A stretch of DNA of 64,000 bases from Pseudomonas spelaei (GCF_009724245.1 NZ_WNNK01000025.1:23061-87060); one strand, 5' to 3'; positions 35,623 to 44,347 are shown, counted from the stretch's first letter. Notes: generated from the sequence alone by a model not told the origin. A program made the numbers and translations.

Positions 35623-36129
35623 AATTTGTTGTTACGTGCTCTTTTTTTATTATTGAGGGGCGGTCTGTTGTTGTTTTTAGCAACCGTGGCCCTTTACTGC
35701 TGTTTTTGGCGACCCCCATCCGGGGTCAAGAGCAAACGTATTTTTTTGAGCGCTGATCTGCTTCTTCGCATGCGATCCAACCAGTGGGTAGCTACCTTGA
35801 GGTAGTTTTATTGTTCTCTGCCCGGTTGCGAGTGGCGGCATCTGCCGTACCCTGCGAAGCACATCTTCTCCAAAAAAATCTGTTAGCTGCGTCTCTGCCG
35901 TGTTGTTTTTGTTATGTCAGAGTCGTTACGTCTTATTTTTATTAGGTTTGGTGCTTTTTATTCTTGTTATGCCATAGAGATAGCAGAAGGCGTGCCAACT
36001 TTTAAAAATCATTTAAAATCAATAAGTTATGTTTTTTGTCAAAATTGCCACCGCGTCAAAGCCCGACAATCTGTTCCCGTGTTACTCGTTGTGTAGTGGT
36101 GCGGTAACACATCGTCACAGAAACGCTAC
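35623..36129. other. AT-rich 507-base gap with one weak small reading frame
   Basis: This gap between the toxin terminator and liuE is unusually AT-rich (notably 35890-36050). On the minus strand a GTG at 35862 opens a 61-codon frame ending at 35677 (MLRRVRQMPPLATGQ... ending VKGHGC) with GGAG five bases upstream. I recognise no family, and codon use is not that of a typical Pseudomonas gene, so I do not call it a gene. Nothing else in the gap is recognisable. It may be debris from arrival of the toxin gene. Confidence 0.4.
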
Positions 36130-37029
36130 TTATCCTGCGCTACGGGCCTTGGCTACTCGTGAACCTGTCGGGCGACCGAGCACGGAACAAATCTGCTGGC
36201 CCGCCAGGATCAATGCCGGCATATCGATCCCGGTTTCGATACCCAGCCCATTGAGCAGGTACAGCACGTCTTCGGTGGCCACGTTACCGCTGGCGCCCTT
36301 GGCGTATGGGCAGCCGCCGAGGCCGGCGATAGAGCTGTCGAACACCTGGATACCTTCCAGCAGGCTGGCGTAGATATTGGCGATCGCCTGGCCATAGGTG
36401 TCATGAAAGTGCCCGGCCAGTTTGTCCCGCGGAACCTGGGCGCCGACCACCTCGAACATCCGCCGCGTCGCGCCTGCCGTGCCGGTACCAATGGTGTCGC
36501 CCAGGGACACTTCATAGCAGCCCATGGCAAATAGCTCGCGTGCCACTGCGGCGACTTGTTCCGGGGCAATCTGGCCTTCATACGGACAGCCCAGCACACA
36601 CGACACATACCCGCGCACGCTGATGCCGTGCTGTTTGGCCGCCGCCATGATCGGTGCGAACCGCTCCAGGCTTTCGTTGATGGAGCAATTGATATTGCGT
36701 TGGGAGAACGCCTCGGACGCCGCCGCGAACACTGCCACTTCCTTGACCCCCGCCGCCAACGCATCCTCAAACCCGCGAAGGTTCGGCGCCAAGGCCCCAT
36801 AAGTCACCCCGGGCTTGCGCTGGATGTGTGCAAACACCTCGGCAGAACCCGCCATCTGTGGCACCCACTTGGGCGAGACAAAACTGCCGACTTCGATATA
36901 GCTCAAACCGGCCGCCGTCAGGGCGTCTACCAATTTGACCTTGTCAGCGACGCTGATGGGCTGGGCTTCGTTCTGCAAACCGTCGCGAGGACCGACTTCT
37001 ACCAGGCGCACATGAGAGGGAAGGGACAT
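36130..37029 (-). CDS. liuE: Hydroxymethylglutaryl-CoA lyase
   Basis: A 299-residue HMG-CoA lyase that splits HMG-CoA to acetoacetate and acetyl-CoA, ending leucine breakdown. Motifs are VEVGPRDGLQNE, the metal-binding GHFHDTYGQA and the catalytic cysteine in GLGGCPYAKGASGNVATED. It follows liuR by 12 bases on the same strand, so the two share the LiuR-box promoter upstream of liuR. It is separated from liuABCD by the toxin gene. Confidence 0.96.
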   Translation of the reverse strand: MSLPSHVRLVEVGPRDGLQNEAQPISVADKVKLVDALTAAGLSYIEVGSFVSPKWVPQMAGSAEVFAHIQRKPGVTYGALAPNLRGFEDALAAGVKEVAVFAAASEAFSQRNINCSINESLERFAPIMAAAKQHGISVRGYVSCVLGCPYEGQIAPEQVAAVARELFAMGCYEVSLGDTIGTGTAGATRRMFEVVGAQVPRDKLAGHFHDTYGQAIANIYASLLEGIQVFDSSIAGLGGCPYAKGASGNVATEDVLYLLNGLGIETGIDMPALILAGQQICSVLGRPTGSRVAKARSAG

Positions 37030-37041
37030 GGCAGCTACCTT

Positions 37042-37440
37042 TTATGAATGGCCAACCTGGCTTTGAATGGTCTGTTCCAGCGCCTGGGTGCAGCGCTCTT
37101 CGGCGGTGTCGAGTTCCAGCTTCATCTGTTCGATGTCCAGCATCTGCTGCTCCAGCTGTTCGCGGCGCTCGGTGATTTTCGCCAGCATGCTGTGCAGCTG
37201 TTTCTGATTGCCGCTGGCGGGGTCGTAGAGTTCGATCAGTTCACGGCATTCGGCCAGGGAGAAACCGATGCGCTTGCCCCGCAGGATCAATTTGAGGCTG
37301 ACCTTGTCCCGTGGCGAATAGATACGCTCCTGGCCCCGACGTTCGGGGGACAGGAGGCCTTGTTCTTCGTAGAAGCGAATGGCGCGGGTGGTGATGTCGA
37401 GCTCGCGGGCGAGGTCGGAGATGCTGTAGGTCGTGCTCAT
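37042..37440 (-). CDS. liuR: MerR-family regulator LiuR
   Basis: A 132-residue MerR protein. The helix-turn-helix is YSISDLARELDITTRAIRFYEEQGLL with the wing ERIYSPRDKVSL, then a long dimerisation helix (about 80-125) with no metal-binding cysteines near the end (one Cys only). LiuR proteins control branched-chain amino acid catabolism. The ATG at 37440 is chosen; the TTG at 37452 has no ribosome site. A perfect palindrome 44 bases upstream implies autoregulation. Confidence 0.93.
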   Translation of the reverse strand: MSTTYSISDLARELDITTRAIRFYEEQGLLSPERRGQERIYSPRDKVSLKLILRGKRIGFSLAECRELIELYDPASGNQKQLHSMLAKITERREQLEQQMLDIEQMKLELDTAEERCTQALEQTIQSQVGHS

Positions 37441-37483
37441 GGGTACGCTCAAGGAGTGTCTTGGGCGTTAAGCTAATGGCTGG

Positions 37484-37499
37484 TTGACGTTAACGTCAA
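37484..37499. promoter_or_regulatory. LiuR box 3 (liuR-liuE)
   Basis: TTGACGTTAACGTCAA is a perfect 16-bp palindrome with the same ACGTTAACGT core as boxes 1 and 2, placed upstream of liuR. Confidence 0.88.
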
Positions 37500-37516
37500 G
37501 CTAATCTCCCCGCGGC

Positions 37517-38452
37517 TCAAGCTTGCAGCTTGTCCAGCTTCTTTTCGTGAGCCGTGACCTGCTGGCACAACTCAATCATCTGCTCGCGCATCCAGCGGTT
37601 GGCCGGGTCCTGGTCGGTGCTTTCGTGCCAGTACAAGTGGGTTTCCACCGGTGGAACGTCATTGACCGGCAAGTTGAACCAATGCAGTTCATGGCGGCGA
37701 GCGAAGCGCTCGGGCACGGTCATGACCATGTCGGTCTGCTGCAACACCTGCGAAGCCATCAGGTAATGCTGGGAGCGCAGGGCGATCTTGCGCTGGATCC
37801 CCATCTTGCCCAAGGCCAGGTCAACATGGCCGAGGCCGTTGCGTCGGCTGGAAATATGGATGTGGGTCAGCGACAGGTAATCATCCAGAGTGAACTTTTC
37901 CTTGCCCGCCATCGGATGGCCCTTACGCATGGCGCACACATAGCGGTCTTCCATCAGCTTGACGTGGCGCACTTGCGGGTCGGTATTGAGTGGCGCATCC
38001 ACGGCGAAATCCAGGCGGCCAGCGGCCAGTTCCTTGGTGGTTTCCCGGCGCTTGGACAGAAAGCTTTCAATCACCACCGTCGGTGCCAGGCGGCGCAGGC
38101 GCTGGAACAGTAATGGCAGGATTACCGCCTCGGTCAGGTCGGTCATGCTGATGCGGTAGGTCTTGGCCGCCTGTTGCGGGTTGAAGATGCGGCTTTCCTG
38201 TACCGACACCCGCAGCAATGACAACGCATTGCGCACCGGCCCGATGATGTTCTGGGCCATGGGCGTCGGCACCATCCCTTGGGCGGTGCGCACGAACAGC
38301 GGGTCGTTGAAGGTCTCGCGCAAGCGTGCCAGCGCGTTCGACACCGCCGGCTGGGTAATGCCGACAATCTGCCCGGCACGGGTCAGGTTGGCTTCGGTGT
38401 AGATCGCGTCAAAGACGATGAAAAGGTTGAGGTCGACCTTGCTCAAGTTCAT
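37517..38452 (-). CDS. LysR-family regulator divergent from an acyl-CoA dehydrogenase
   Basis: A 311-residue LysR protein of the NodD/LeuO-like branch: KVDLNLFIVFDAIYTEANLTR, then TQPAVSNALARLRETFNDPLF. The effector domain follows with normal length. It is head to head with the acyl-CoA dehydrogenase at 38603 and probably controls it. The 150-base gap contains ATCA-N8-TGAT (38489-38504), a loose operator candidate. Inducer unknown. Confidence 0.87.
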   Translation of the reverse strand: MNLSKVDLNLFIVFDAIYTEANLTRAGQIVGITQPAVSNALARLRETFNDPLFVRTAQGMVPTPMAQNIIGPVRNALSLLRVSVQESRIFNPQQAAKTYRISMTDLTEAVILPLLFQRLRRLAPTVVIESFLSKRRETTKELAAGRLDFAVDAPLNTDPQVRHVKLMEDRYVCAMRKGHPMAGKEKFTLDDYLSLTHIHISSRRNGLGHVDLALGKMGIQRKIALRSQHYLMASQVLQQTDMVMTVPERFARRHELHWFNLPVNDVPPVETHLYWHESTDQDPANRWMREQMIELCQQVTAHEKKLDKLQA

Positions 38453-38602
38453 TTCGCTGCGCTCTTATTGTCAGGTGTGCATGCGCCGATCATATATCGG
38501 TGATGAATGTTAATACACGCCGAGAATAGGCTAGGTAAATTTTTGTAGCTGATCTAGCATCGATTTCATGACCTAAACAACCTCTCAGAAAGGGAGCTGC
38601 TC

Positions 38603-39832
38603 ATGGATTTCGCCTACTCGCCCAAGGTTCAGGAACTGCGTGAACGCGTCACTGCGTTCATGGACGCTTACGTTTACCCGGCCGAGCCGGTGTTTGAACG
38701 CCAGGTCAGCGAAGGTGATCGCTGGCAGCCGACCGCCATTATGGAAGAGCTCAAAGCCCGCGCCAAAGCCGAGGGCTTGTGGAACCTGTTCCTGCCGGAG
38801 TCGGAACTGGGGGCCGGCCTGACCAACCTGGAATACGCGCCGTTGGCAGAAATCATGGGCCGCTCGCTGTTGGGGCCGGAGCCGTTCAACTGCTCGGCGC
38901 CAGACACCGGAAACATGGAAGTACTGGTGCGCTACGCCAACGAAGAGCAGAAACAACGCTGGCTGGAGCCTCTGCTGCGGGGTGAGATTCGCTCGGCGTT
39001 CGCCATGACTGAACCGGACGTCGCGTCCTCCGATGCCACCAACATGGCCGCCCGTGCCGTGCGCGATGGTAATGAGTGGGTGATCAACGGTAAAAAGTGG
39101 TGGACCTCCGGCGCTTGCGACCCGCGCTGCAAAATCCTGATCTTCATGGGCCTGAGTAACCCGGATGCCCCGCGTCACCAGCAACACTCGATGATTCTGG
39201 TGCCGGTGGATGCCCCGGGTGTGAAAATCGTTCGTCCACTGCCGGTATTCGGCTACGACGATGCGCCTCACGGCCACGCCGAAGTGCTGTTTGAAAACGT
39301 CCGCGTGCCCTACGAAAACGTCCTGTTGGGTGAGGGCAGGGGCTTTGAAATTGCCCAGGGCCGCCTTGGCCCGGGTCGTATTCACCACTGCATGCGCTCC
39401 ATCGGCATGGCCGAACGCGCGTTGGAACTGATGTGCAAACGCTCCGTGAGCCGTACCGCTTTCGGCAAGCCGTTGGCACGCCTGGGCGGCAATATCGACA
39501 AGATCGCCGACTCGCGGATGGAAATCGACATGGCGCGCCTGTTGACCTTGAAAGCCGCCTACATGATGGACACCGTGGGCAACAAAGTGGCGAAAAGTGA
39601 AATCGCCCAGATCAAGGTGGTGGCGCCGAACGTGGCCTTGAAGGTGATCGACCGGGCGATCCAGATCCATGGCGGTGCCGGGGTGTCCAACGACTTCCCG
39701 CTGGCCTACATGTACGCCATGCAACGCACCCTGCGCCTGGCCGACGGCCCGGACGAAGTACACCGGGCGGCCATTGGCAAGTTCGAGATCGGCAAGTATG
39801 TTCCCAGAGAAATGATGCGTAGTGGCCAATAG
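38603..39832 (+). CDS. Acyl-CoA dehydrogenase (ACAD10/11-like)
   Basis: A 409-residue FAD acyl-CoA dehydrogenase. Motifs are FAMTEPDVASSDATNM (FAD/substrate), INGKKWWTSGACDPRCK, GPGRIHHCMRSIGMAERALEL and IQIHGGAGVSNDFPLAYMYA, with end RLADGPDEVHRAAIGKFE. The sequence is closest to ACAD10/11-type enzymes, which handle unusual branched or 4-hydroxy acyl chains. AGAAAGGGAG before the ATG is a strong ribosome site. A monocistronic unit under the divergent LysR (inference). Confidence 0.9.
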   Translation: MDFAYSPKVQELRERVTAFMDAYVYPAEPVFERQVSEGDRWQPTAIMEELKARAKAEGLWNLFLPESELGAGLTNLEYAPLAEIMGRSLLGPEPFNCSAPDTGNMEVLVRYANEEQKQRWLEPLLRGEIRSAFAMTEPDVASSDATNMAARAVRDGNEWVINGKKWWTSGACDPRCKILIFMGLSNPDAPRHQQHSMILVPVDAPGVKIVRPLPVFGYDDAPHGHAEVLFENVRVPYENVLLGEGRGFEIAQGRLGPGRIHHCMRSIGMAERALELMCKRSVSRTAFGKPLARLGGNIDKIADSRMEIDMARLLTLKAAYMMDTVGNKVAKSEIAQIKVVAPNVALKVIDRAIQIHGGAGVSNDFPLAYMYAMQRTLRLADGPDEVHRAAIGKFEIGKYVPREMMRSGQ

Positions 39833-39846
39833 AAACTGGTAAAGAA

Positions 39847-39862
39847 GGGGCGCGCGCGCCCC
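39847..39862. terminator. GC palindrome after the acyl-CoA dehydrogenase
   Basis: GGGGCGCGCGCGCCCC is a perfect 16-base palindrome 15 bases past the stop. No T-run follows, so efficiency is uncertain. Confidence 0.5.
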
Positions 39863-39919
39863 TGATGCAGTGTTTCGCATTGCACATGCGTTTGACATGG
39901 CCCCCTGTGAAACCGACGC

Positions 39920-39980
39920 TAAGAGAACTCTTACAGATGAATTTACTTGGGTTGAGTTATTTTTAATGAATTAAATTCAT
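39920..39980. promoter_or_regulatory. Palindrome-rich AT region before the metalloprotease gene
   Basis: TAAGAG-AA-CTCTTA (39920-39933) and ATGAATT-A-AATTCAT (39966-39980) are perfect inverted repeats. A copy of the half-site, ATGAATT, also lies at 39937. They precede the gene at 40009 and look like regulator or H-NS/MvaT-type targets; no regulator is known. Confidence 0.35.
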
Positions 39981-40008
39981 GCAGTAAGGTTTTTATAAGG
40001 GATGCTTG

Positions 40009-41013
40009 ATGTTTCGAATACTCTCGACACCTAATGTTGTTGGCGGCTCATCAGTGGCGATGGCGGAGAGTGGTGGCTTCAGTAATGTTGAGGATTCAAC
40101 ATTGCTGGCCGGTGCTGAGAATAAAGAAGATGCAGCCAGTGGATCGAAATCACAGAAGGGCGCTATAAATTCAGCCGGGCATAAACTAACACTCAGCAGA
40201 AGACTTCATGATCATTTTCTTGAGTGTAAAATGGGGCGTCACTCGCACGTGACCTACCGGGGGATGGCGAAGATTGAGAAGTCTGAGCCTTTAATGGCCG
40301 AGAACCTGAAGCGAGGTTTTGATCTGGCAAAGGCAATTATTCAAGATGCTTTGCAAACGCTTACCGAGCCTTCTGCGTGTCTTAAAGTCGTTGAGGGGTA
40401 TATCGGGCATGGCAGTGAGTGCAATATAGATACTCTGCGCAAGAAGTTTTTAGAGGTAGAGAAGGGCGTGAACTTTTACGCCAATCATCCCGAAAAGGTT
40501 GTAGCTGTCGGAGGCGAGGGTAAAGCGTCGGTTTCATATAATGGGTGTGTTTTGGAACCGAAAGAAAAGGCGAATATCTATTTGAATATTCGTTCTGTGG
40601 TCGATAGGGATGTTGAGACAACAGCGAGCTTGATTCTTCATGAGGTCTCCCATGCCTATGCGAATACTTCAGATTTTTATTATATAAAGTCTGAGGCGGA
40701 TTACATGTGGGCAAGCATGTATAAAAGCGGTCATGTAGATGAGGCCTTGCTGAGGCAGGCGCAGGCCACGGCGGCGTCTGATATTGATAATAAGGCGAGG
40801 GCCATTGTTGAAGGGAAAGTGCCAAGTAATTACTCAGTATCCTCATCTGGCTACGGCATGAGCGCTGCTGATTTCAAGGCTTATGCGCGGATGCGAAGAT
40901 TTCAGAAAGATCCGGAGGAAAGGACAAGGGCCGCGATGAGCAATGCCGATACGTTGGCCTACCTAGCCTGTGCGCTGAGTCGCTCGCGGCGTGATCAACC
41001 CGATAGGATTTAG
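40009..41013 (+). CDS. Probable aspzincin (M35-like) metalloprotease, putative effector
   Basis: A 334-residue protein without a Sec signal peptide. ILHEVSHAYANTSDFYY contains HExxH followed by TxDxxY, the arrangement of aspzincins (M35 deuterolysin/Lys-endopeptidases), in which the Asp is the third zinc ligand. The first 60 residues are rich in Ser, Gly, Ala and Asn and look disordered, a common trait of type III/VI secretion signals (inference). Base composition is clearly AT-richer than its flanks. AAGG eight bases before the ATG sets the start; the TTG just before is unlikely. Standing alone, it suggests a secreted toxin/effector gained by transfer. Confidence 0.7.
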   Translation: MFRILSTPNVVGGSSVAMAESGGFSNVEDSTLLAGAENKEDAASGSKSQKGAINSAGHKLTLSRRLHDHFLECKMGRHSHVTYRGMAKIEKSEPLMAENLKRGFDLAKAIIQDALQTLTEPSACLKVVEGYIGHGSECNIDTLRKKFLEVEKGVNFYANHPEKVVAVGGEGKASVSYNGCVLEPKEKANIYLNIRSVVDRDVETTASLILHEVSHAYANTSDFYYIKSEADYMWASMYKSGHVDEALLRQAQATAASDIDNKARAIVEGKVPSNYSVSSSGYGMSAADFKAYARMRRFQKDPEERTRAAMSNADTLAYLACALSRSRRDQPDRI

Positions 41014-41067
41014 CCGAGATATCAGATGGGCACCTTCCTCCCACAGTGTCAGGCTGTGTGCAGCTGT

Positions 41068-42408
41068 TTAATACACCCAAACCTCCACCCGCCGATTCTT
41101 GATCCGCCCTTCATCCGCCGTATTCGCCGCCACCGGCATCTGCGCGCCAAACCCACGAATATCCCTCAAGACCACACCGTTCTTGACCAACTCCCGACGC
41201 ACCGCCATCGCCCGCAATTTCGACAACAACGCCGCCCGCTGCGGGTCATTCTTGGCATCGCCAAATCCCGCCAGGGTTACCTGTTTGTTGAGCTTGTCAT
41301 GGCCTCGCAAGTACGCCACCACCCGCATCACGTCCTGGCGTGCCTTGTTGTCCAGGCTGGCGCTGCCTTCTTCGAAGCGAAAGTTCACCGTCAACCGCTG
41401 GGCCTCACGGGCGATGGCCTGGTAGTCGCCGGGCATCGGCTCGCGCGGTTCCACCGTCATCGCCTGTACCTGTTGTGCGATAAACCCGTTGGCGGCGACG
41501 ATCGCCTGGCCTTTGGCGCTTTGGGCAAAGTCCACCAGCGCCTTGGCCCACGGGTTCCGGTTCGTGGGCGGCAGGTAAAAGAACAGGCGTCGTGACAGCG
41601 GGTAGTCTTCAGTGGCAATCAAGCTGTTCAGCGGCAGCATGGCTTGGGAGTCACCGTCGACAATCGCCACGGCCTTGGCCTGGCGTACGTATGGCAAGCC
41701 GATAAAGCCGATGCCCTGGGGATCGCGGCTGACGGCATCCGACAATTGTTCGCTGGATTCGAAGCGTTTGGCGCTGCCCTCCAGGGACTTGCCCCGCCGA
41801 GCGAGCACCAGTTCCTTGAAGGTGTCGTAGGTGCCGGACTGATCATCCCGGGCGTACAGGTGAATCTTCCCGCCAATCCCGCCCAGTGCTTCCCAGGTTG
41901 TGACCTCGCCGCTGAACACCTGGGCCAGTTGTTCAGTGTTCAGAGTGTTCAGCGGATTATGAGGATGAAGGATGATCGCCAGGCCATCAATGGCGATCAC
42001 TTGTTCAGCGCCAGGGCTTTTCAAATCGCCCAAGGGCTCCAGCTCCACCAGTTCGCTGTCTTTGATGGGGCGGGATGAGGCGGCGAGGTCGGCGCTGGAT
42101 TTTTTCAACGCGGCAAAACCGGTGCTGGAACCATGGGCAGCGACTTCGATGGTGACACGCTTGCTCTGGCGGGTTTTGCCGATGACATGCTGTTCATTAG
42201 TGTGTTCGGAGGGCTCGCTGTGGACATCCTGCAAGCCTTGTTGCTCCATCAGGCCTTTGGCCAATTCCGGGCCGAGGGCCGCACCGATGGTATTGGAGCC
42301 CTGCATGCGCAAGGCCGGGCCGTGGTCGGGGAGGGGGAGTTGTGCAGAGAACGCGCAGAGGGGGAACAGGTTGCAGATTACCAGCAGGTACAGAACGCGC
42401 AGCATCAT
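41068..42408 (-). CDS. PstS-like phosphate-binding protein fused to an OmpA domain
   Basis: A 446-residue exported protein. The signal peptide (MLRVLYLLVICNLFPLCAFSA) is followed by a periplasmic binding domain of the PstS/phosphate type (LRMQGSNTIG, DQSGTYDTFKELVL, IGFIGLPYVRQAKAVAI). From about 340 an OmpA peptidoglycan-binding domain follows (NFRFEEGSASLDNKARQDV, ending IKNRRVEVWVY). The fusion would tether a phosphate-like ligand sensor to the cell wall. Such fusions are known in Pseudomonas without a clear role. ATGs at 42408 and 42405 both follow AAGAAGG. It lies downstream of xthA on the same strand. Confidence 0.87.
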   Translation of the reverse strand: MMLRVLYLLVICNLFPLCAFSAQLPLPDHGPALRMQGSNTIGAALGPELAKGLMEQQGLQDVHSEPSEHTNEQHVIGKTRQSKRVTIEVAAHGSSTGFAALKKSSADLAASSRPIKDSELVELEPLGDLKSPGAEQVIAIDGLAIILHPHNPLNTLNTEQLAQVFSGEVTTWEALGGIGGKIHLYARDDQSGTYDTFKELVLARRGKSLEGSAKRFESSEQLSDAVSRDPQGIGFIGLPYVRQAKAVAIVDGDSQAMLPLNSLIATEDYPLSRRLFFYLPPTNRNPWAKALVDFAQSAKGQAIVAANGFIAQQVQAMTVEPREPMPGDYQAIAREAQRLTVNFRFEEGSASLDNKARQDVMRVVAYLRGHDKLNKQVTLAGFGDAKNDPQRAALLSKLRAMAVRRELVKNGVVLRDIRGFGAQMPVAANTADEGRIKNRRVEVWVY

Positions 42409-42485
42409 GCCGGCACCTTCTTAAGCCAAAGGGAGTGCCGGCAGATTAAGTCAGATCAGTTGCATAAATATGACGGTGGGCGCGA

Positions 42486-43298
42486 TCAGCTCAACTCAAG
42501 CCAGATCGGCGCGTGATCGGACGGCTTTTCCATCCCGCGCAATTCGTAATCCACACCCGCTGCCTTGACCCGTGGCAGCAGCCCCTGTGAGGCCATGATC
42601 AAGTCAATGCGCAGCCCGCGCTTGGGCTCATCCTCAAAACCCCGGCTGCGGTAGTCGAACCAACTGAAGCGATCTGCCACATCGGGGTTCAAGTGACGGA
42701 AGCTGTCCACCAGGCCCCAGTTCTTCAGGCGGGCCATCCACTCGCGCTCTTCCGGGAGAAAGCTGCACTTGCCGGTTTTCAGCCAGCGCTTGGCATTGTC
42801 GGCGCCGATACCGATGTCGCAGTCTTGCGGGGAAATATTCACATCACCCATCACCACCAGCGCCTGGTCATTGGTGAACTGGCTCTCCAGCAGTTGTTGC
42901 AGGTCTTCGTAGAAGCGCTGCTTGGCCGGGAACTTGGTGGGGTGGTCGCGGCTTTCACCCTGTGGGAAATAGCCGTTCATGATGGTCACAGGCTGGCCAT
43001 TGGCATCGGCGAAGGTGCCCCAGATAAACCGCCGCTGGGCGTCTTCTTCGTCACTGGCAAAGCCTTTGTGCAGCGCCAGGGGCTCCTGACGCGAGAGCAG
43101 GGCGACACCGTAGTGACCTTTTTGCCCGTGGTAATACACGTGATAACCCAGGGCTTGCACCTCGGCCAACGGGAACTGGTCGTCGTGAACCTTGGTTTCC
43201 TGCAGGCCGATCACGTCCGGTTGATGCTTCTCGATCAGTGCCGCCAGCTGATGAGGGCGTGCGCGCAGCCCGTTGATGTTGAAGGAGACGATTTTCAT
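42486..43298 (-). CDS. xthA: Exodeoxyribonuclease III
   Basis: A 270-residue EEP-fold nuclease acting at abasic sites in base-excision repair and as a 3'-5' exonuclease. Metal and catalytic residues are in FNINGLRAR, GLQETKVHDDQFP, VVMGDVNISPQD, RIDLIMAS and EKPSDHAPIWLEL. Length and start MKIVSFNINGL are standard. Confidence 0.96.
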   Translation of the reverse strand: MKIVSFNINGLRARPHQLAALIEKHQPDVIGLQETKVHDDQFPLAEVQALGYHVYYHGQKGHYGVALLSRQEPLALHKGFASDEEDAQRRFIWGTFADANGQPVTIMNGYFPQGESRDHPTKFPAKQRFYEDLQQLLESQFTNDQALVVMGDVNISPQDCDIGIGADNAKRWLKTGKCSFLPEEREWMARLKNWGLVDSFRHLNPDVADRFSWFDYRSRGFEDEPKRGLRIDLIMASQGLLPRVKAAGVDYELRGMEKPSDHAPIWLELS

Positions 43299-43361
43299 GG
43301 TCGGCGGTCCAGTCCTGGCAAAACAACGATGCTAGCCGACAAGTCGGACGGGAGCCAGCGT

Positions 43362-43569
43362 TGTAGCCGTTGCCGAGGCACGAGGCCGCGATGGGCTGTA
43401 GCTGCTGTCGAAGAACGAGGTCGCGATGGACTGTAGCCGCTGTCGAGGTACGGGGCTGCGATGGGTTGTAGCCGCTGTCGAGGAACGAGGCTGCGATGGG
43501 TTGCGAAGCGACCCCCTAGGGCGGTCCTGCGGACACGCATAGCAGCCCCGTACCTCGGCAGCGGCTACA
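43362..43569. repeat. Four tandem 35-bp repeats and one inverted copy
   Basis: Units start at 43362, 43397, 43432 and 43467, each close to TGTAGCCGCTGTCGAGG followed by a constant GAGGCTGCGATGGG end, with no spacers. Near 43536-43569 the same unit occurs in reverse orientation (...CGTACCTCGGCAGCGGCTACA), so the array can fold into a long hairpin around a CCCCCTAGGG centre. It lies in the 334-base gap between xthA and the divergent GNAT gene, which holds nothing else except their promoters. It is probably a REP-type extragenic element expanded in tandem. Long open frames across it are translation of the repeat, not genes. Confidence 0.88.
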
Positions 43570-43632
43570 CTGAAACATTCGTACCAATAAGAACGCAACC
43601 TTTTGAGTCGCGCCCAGGGGAGATCAACACTG

Positions 43633-44283
43633 ATGCCTGATACCTCGACCGCCATTGCCCAGGTTCACATGCTCGACAGCGGTTACTCCCGCGAGGCCCG
43701 CTCGCTGTTGTACCAGGCCTATCGCCATGAGCCGACCTTCGCCTACATTTTCGAGGCCGAGCGTCCCGGTTACGAACAGCGAGTGCGGGCCACGGTGCGT
43801 GAGTTGGTCAAGCAGCACTTCTTCCAGAACTTGCCGGCCATCGGATTACTGGTCAACGATCGATTGATTGGCATGGCACTGATCGCACCACCCCAACGAC
43901 GCCTGGGCATCACCGAGAGTTGGGCCTGGCAATTGCGTATGTGGCTCAGCACCGGCGTACGAGGTACCCGGCGCTATCTGGAATACCACCAGGCGGTGCT
44001 GGCGTGCCTGCCGTCAGAGTCGGTGCATGTGTTGCCCTTGCTGGGGATTCACCCGCAGTTTCAGGGCAAGCATTTTGGTGAGCAGTTACTGGAAGCAGTG
44101 CATAACTGGTGTGCCGAAGACCCCAATTCGTCAGGCGTGGTGCTGGACACCGGCAACTCCCGTTACCTGGATTTCTACAAGCGTCAGGGCTATGAAGAAA
44201 TTGGCGAGGTCGCCGTAGGGCCGATCCTTGAACACGTGTTTTTTCATCCGAATCCGCAGGCGTTACATGTTGCAACGGGTTAA
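43633..44283 (+). CDS. GNAT-family N-acetyltransferase
   Basis: A 216-residue acetyltransferase. The acetyl-CoA site is LLGIHPQFQGKHFGEQLLEAV (beta4-alpha3), and the later VVLDTGNSRYLDFYKRQGYEEIGE is the usual C-terminal part. The substrate is not evident. The ATG at 43633 is used rather than the TTG at 43603; GGGGAG lies 12 bases upstream. It sits 64 bases before tamA and could be co-transcribed. Confidence 0.87.
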   Translation: MPDTSTAIAQVHMLDSGYSREARSLLYQAYRHEPTFAYIFEAERPGYEQRVRATVRELVKQHFFQNLPAIGLLVNDRLIGMALIAPPQRRLGITESWAWQLRMWLSTGVRGTRRYLEYHQAVLACLPSESVHVLPLLGIHPQFQGKHFGEQLLEAVHNWCAEDPNSSGVVLDTGNSRYLDFYKRQGYEEIGEVAVGPILEHVFFHPNPQALHVATG

Positions 44284-44347
44284 GACAGAATTATTCAGAC
44301 CATTTTGGGTTCTATGATGTTCCCAAGCTCGTGTAGCATCCGCGCCT

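Noticed and set aside
35914..36096. 60-codon rightward frame in the AT-rich gap
   Set aside because: No ribosome site, no recognisable family; AT-rich chance frame.
43362..43501. CRISPR array
   Set aside because: The 35-bp units are directly adjacent without spacers, differ from each other, and no cas genes are present.
43295..43655. Frames encoding repeated Pro/Arg/Ser/Gln-rich peptides
   Set aside because: Direct translation of the 35-bp tandem repeat; not conserved coding sequence.
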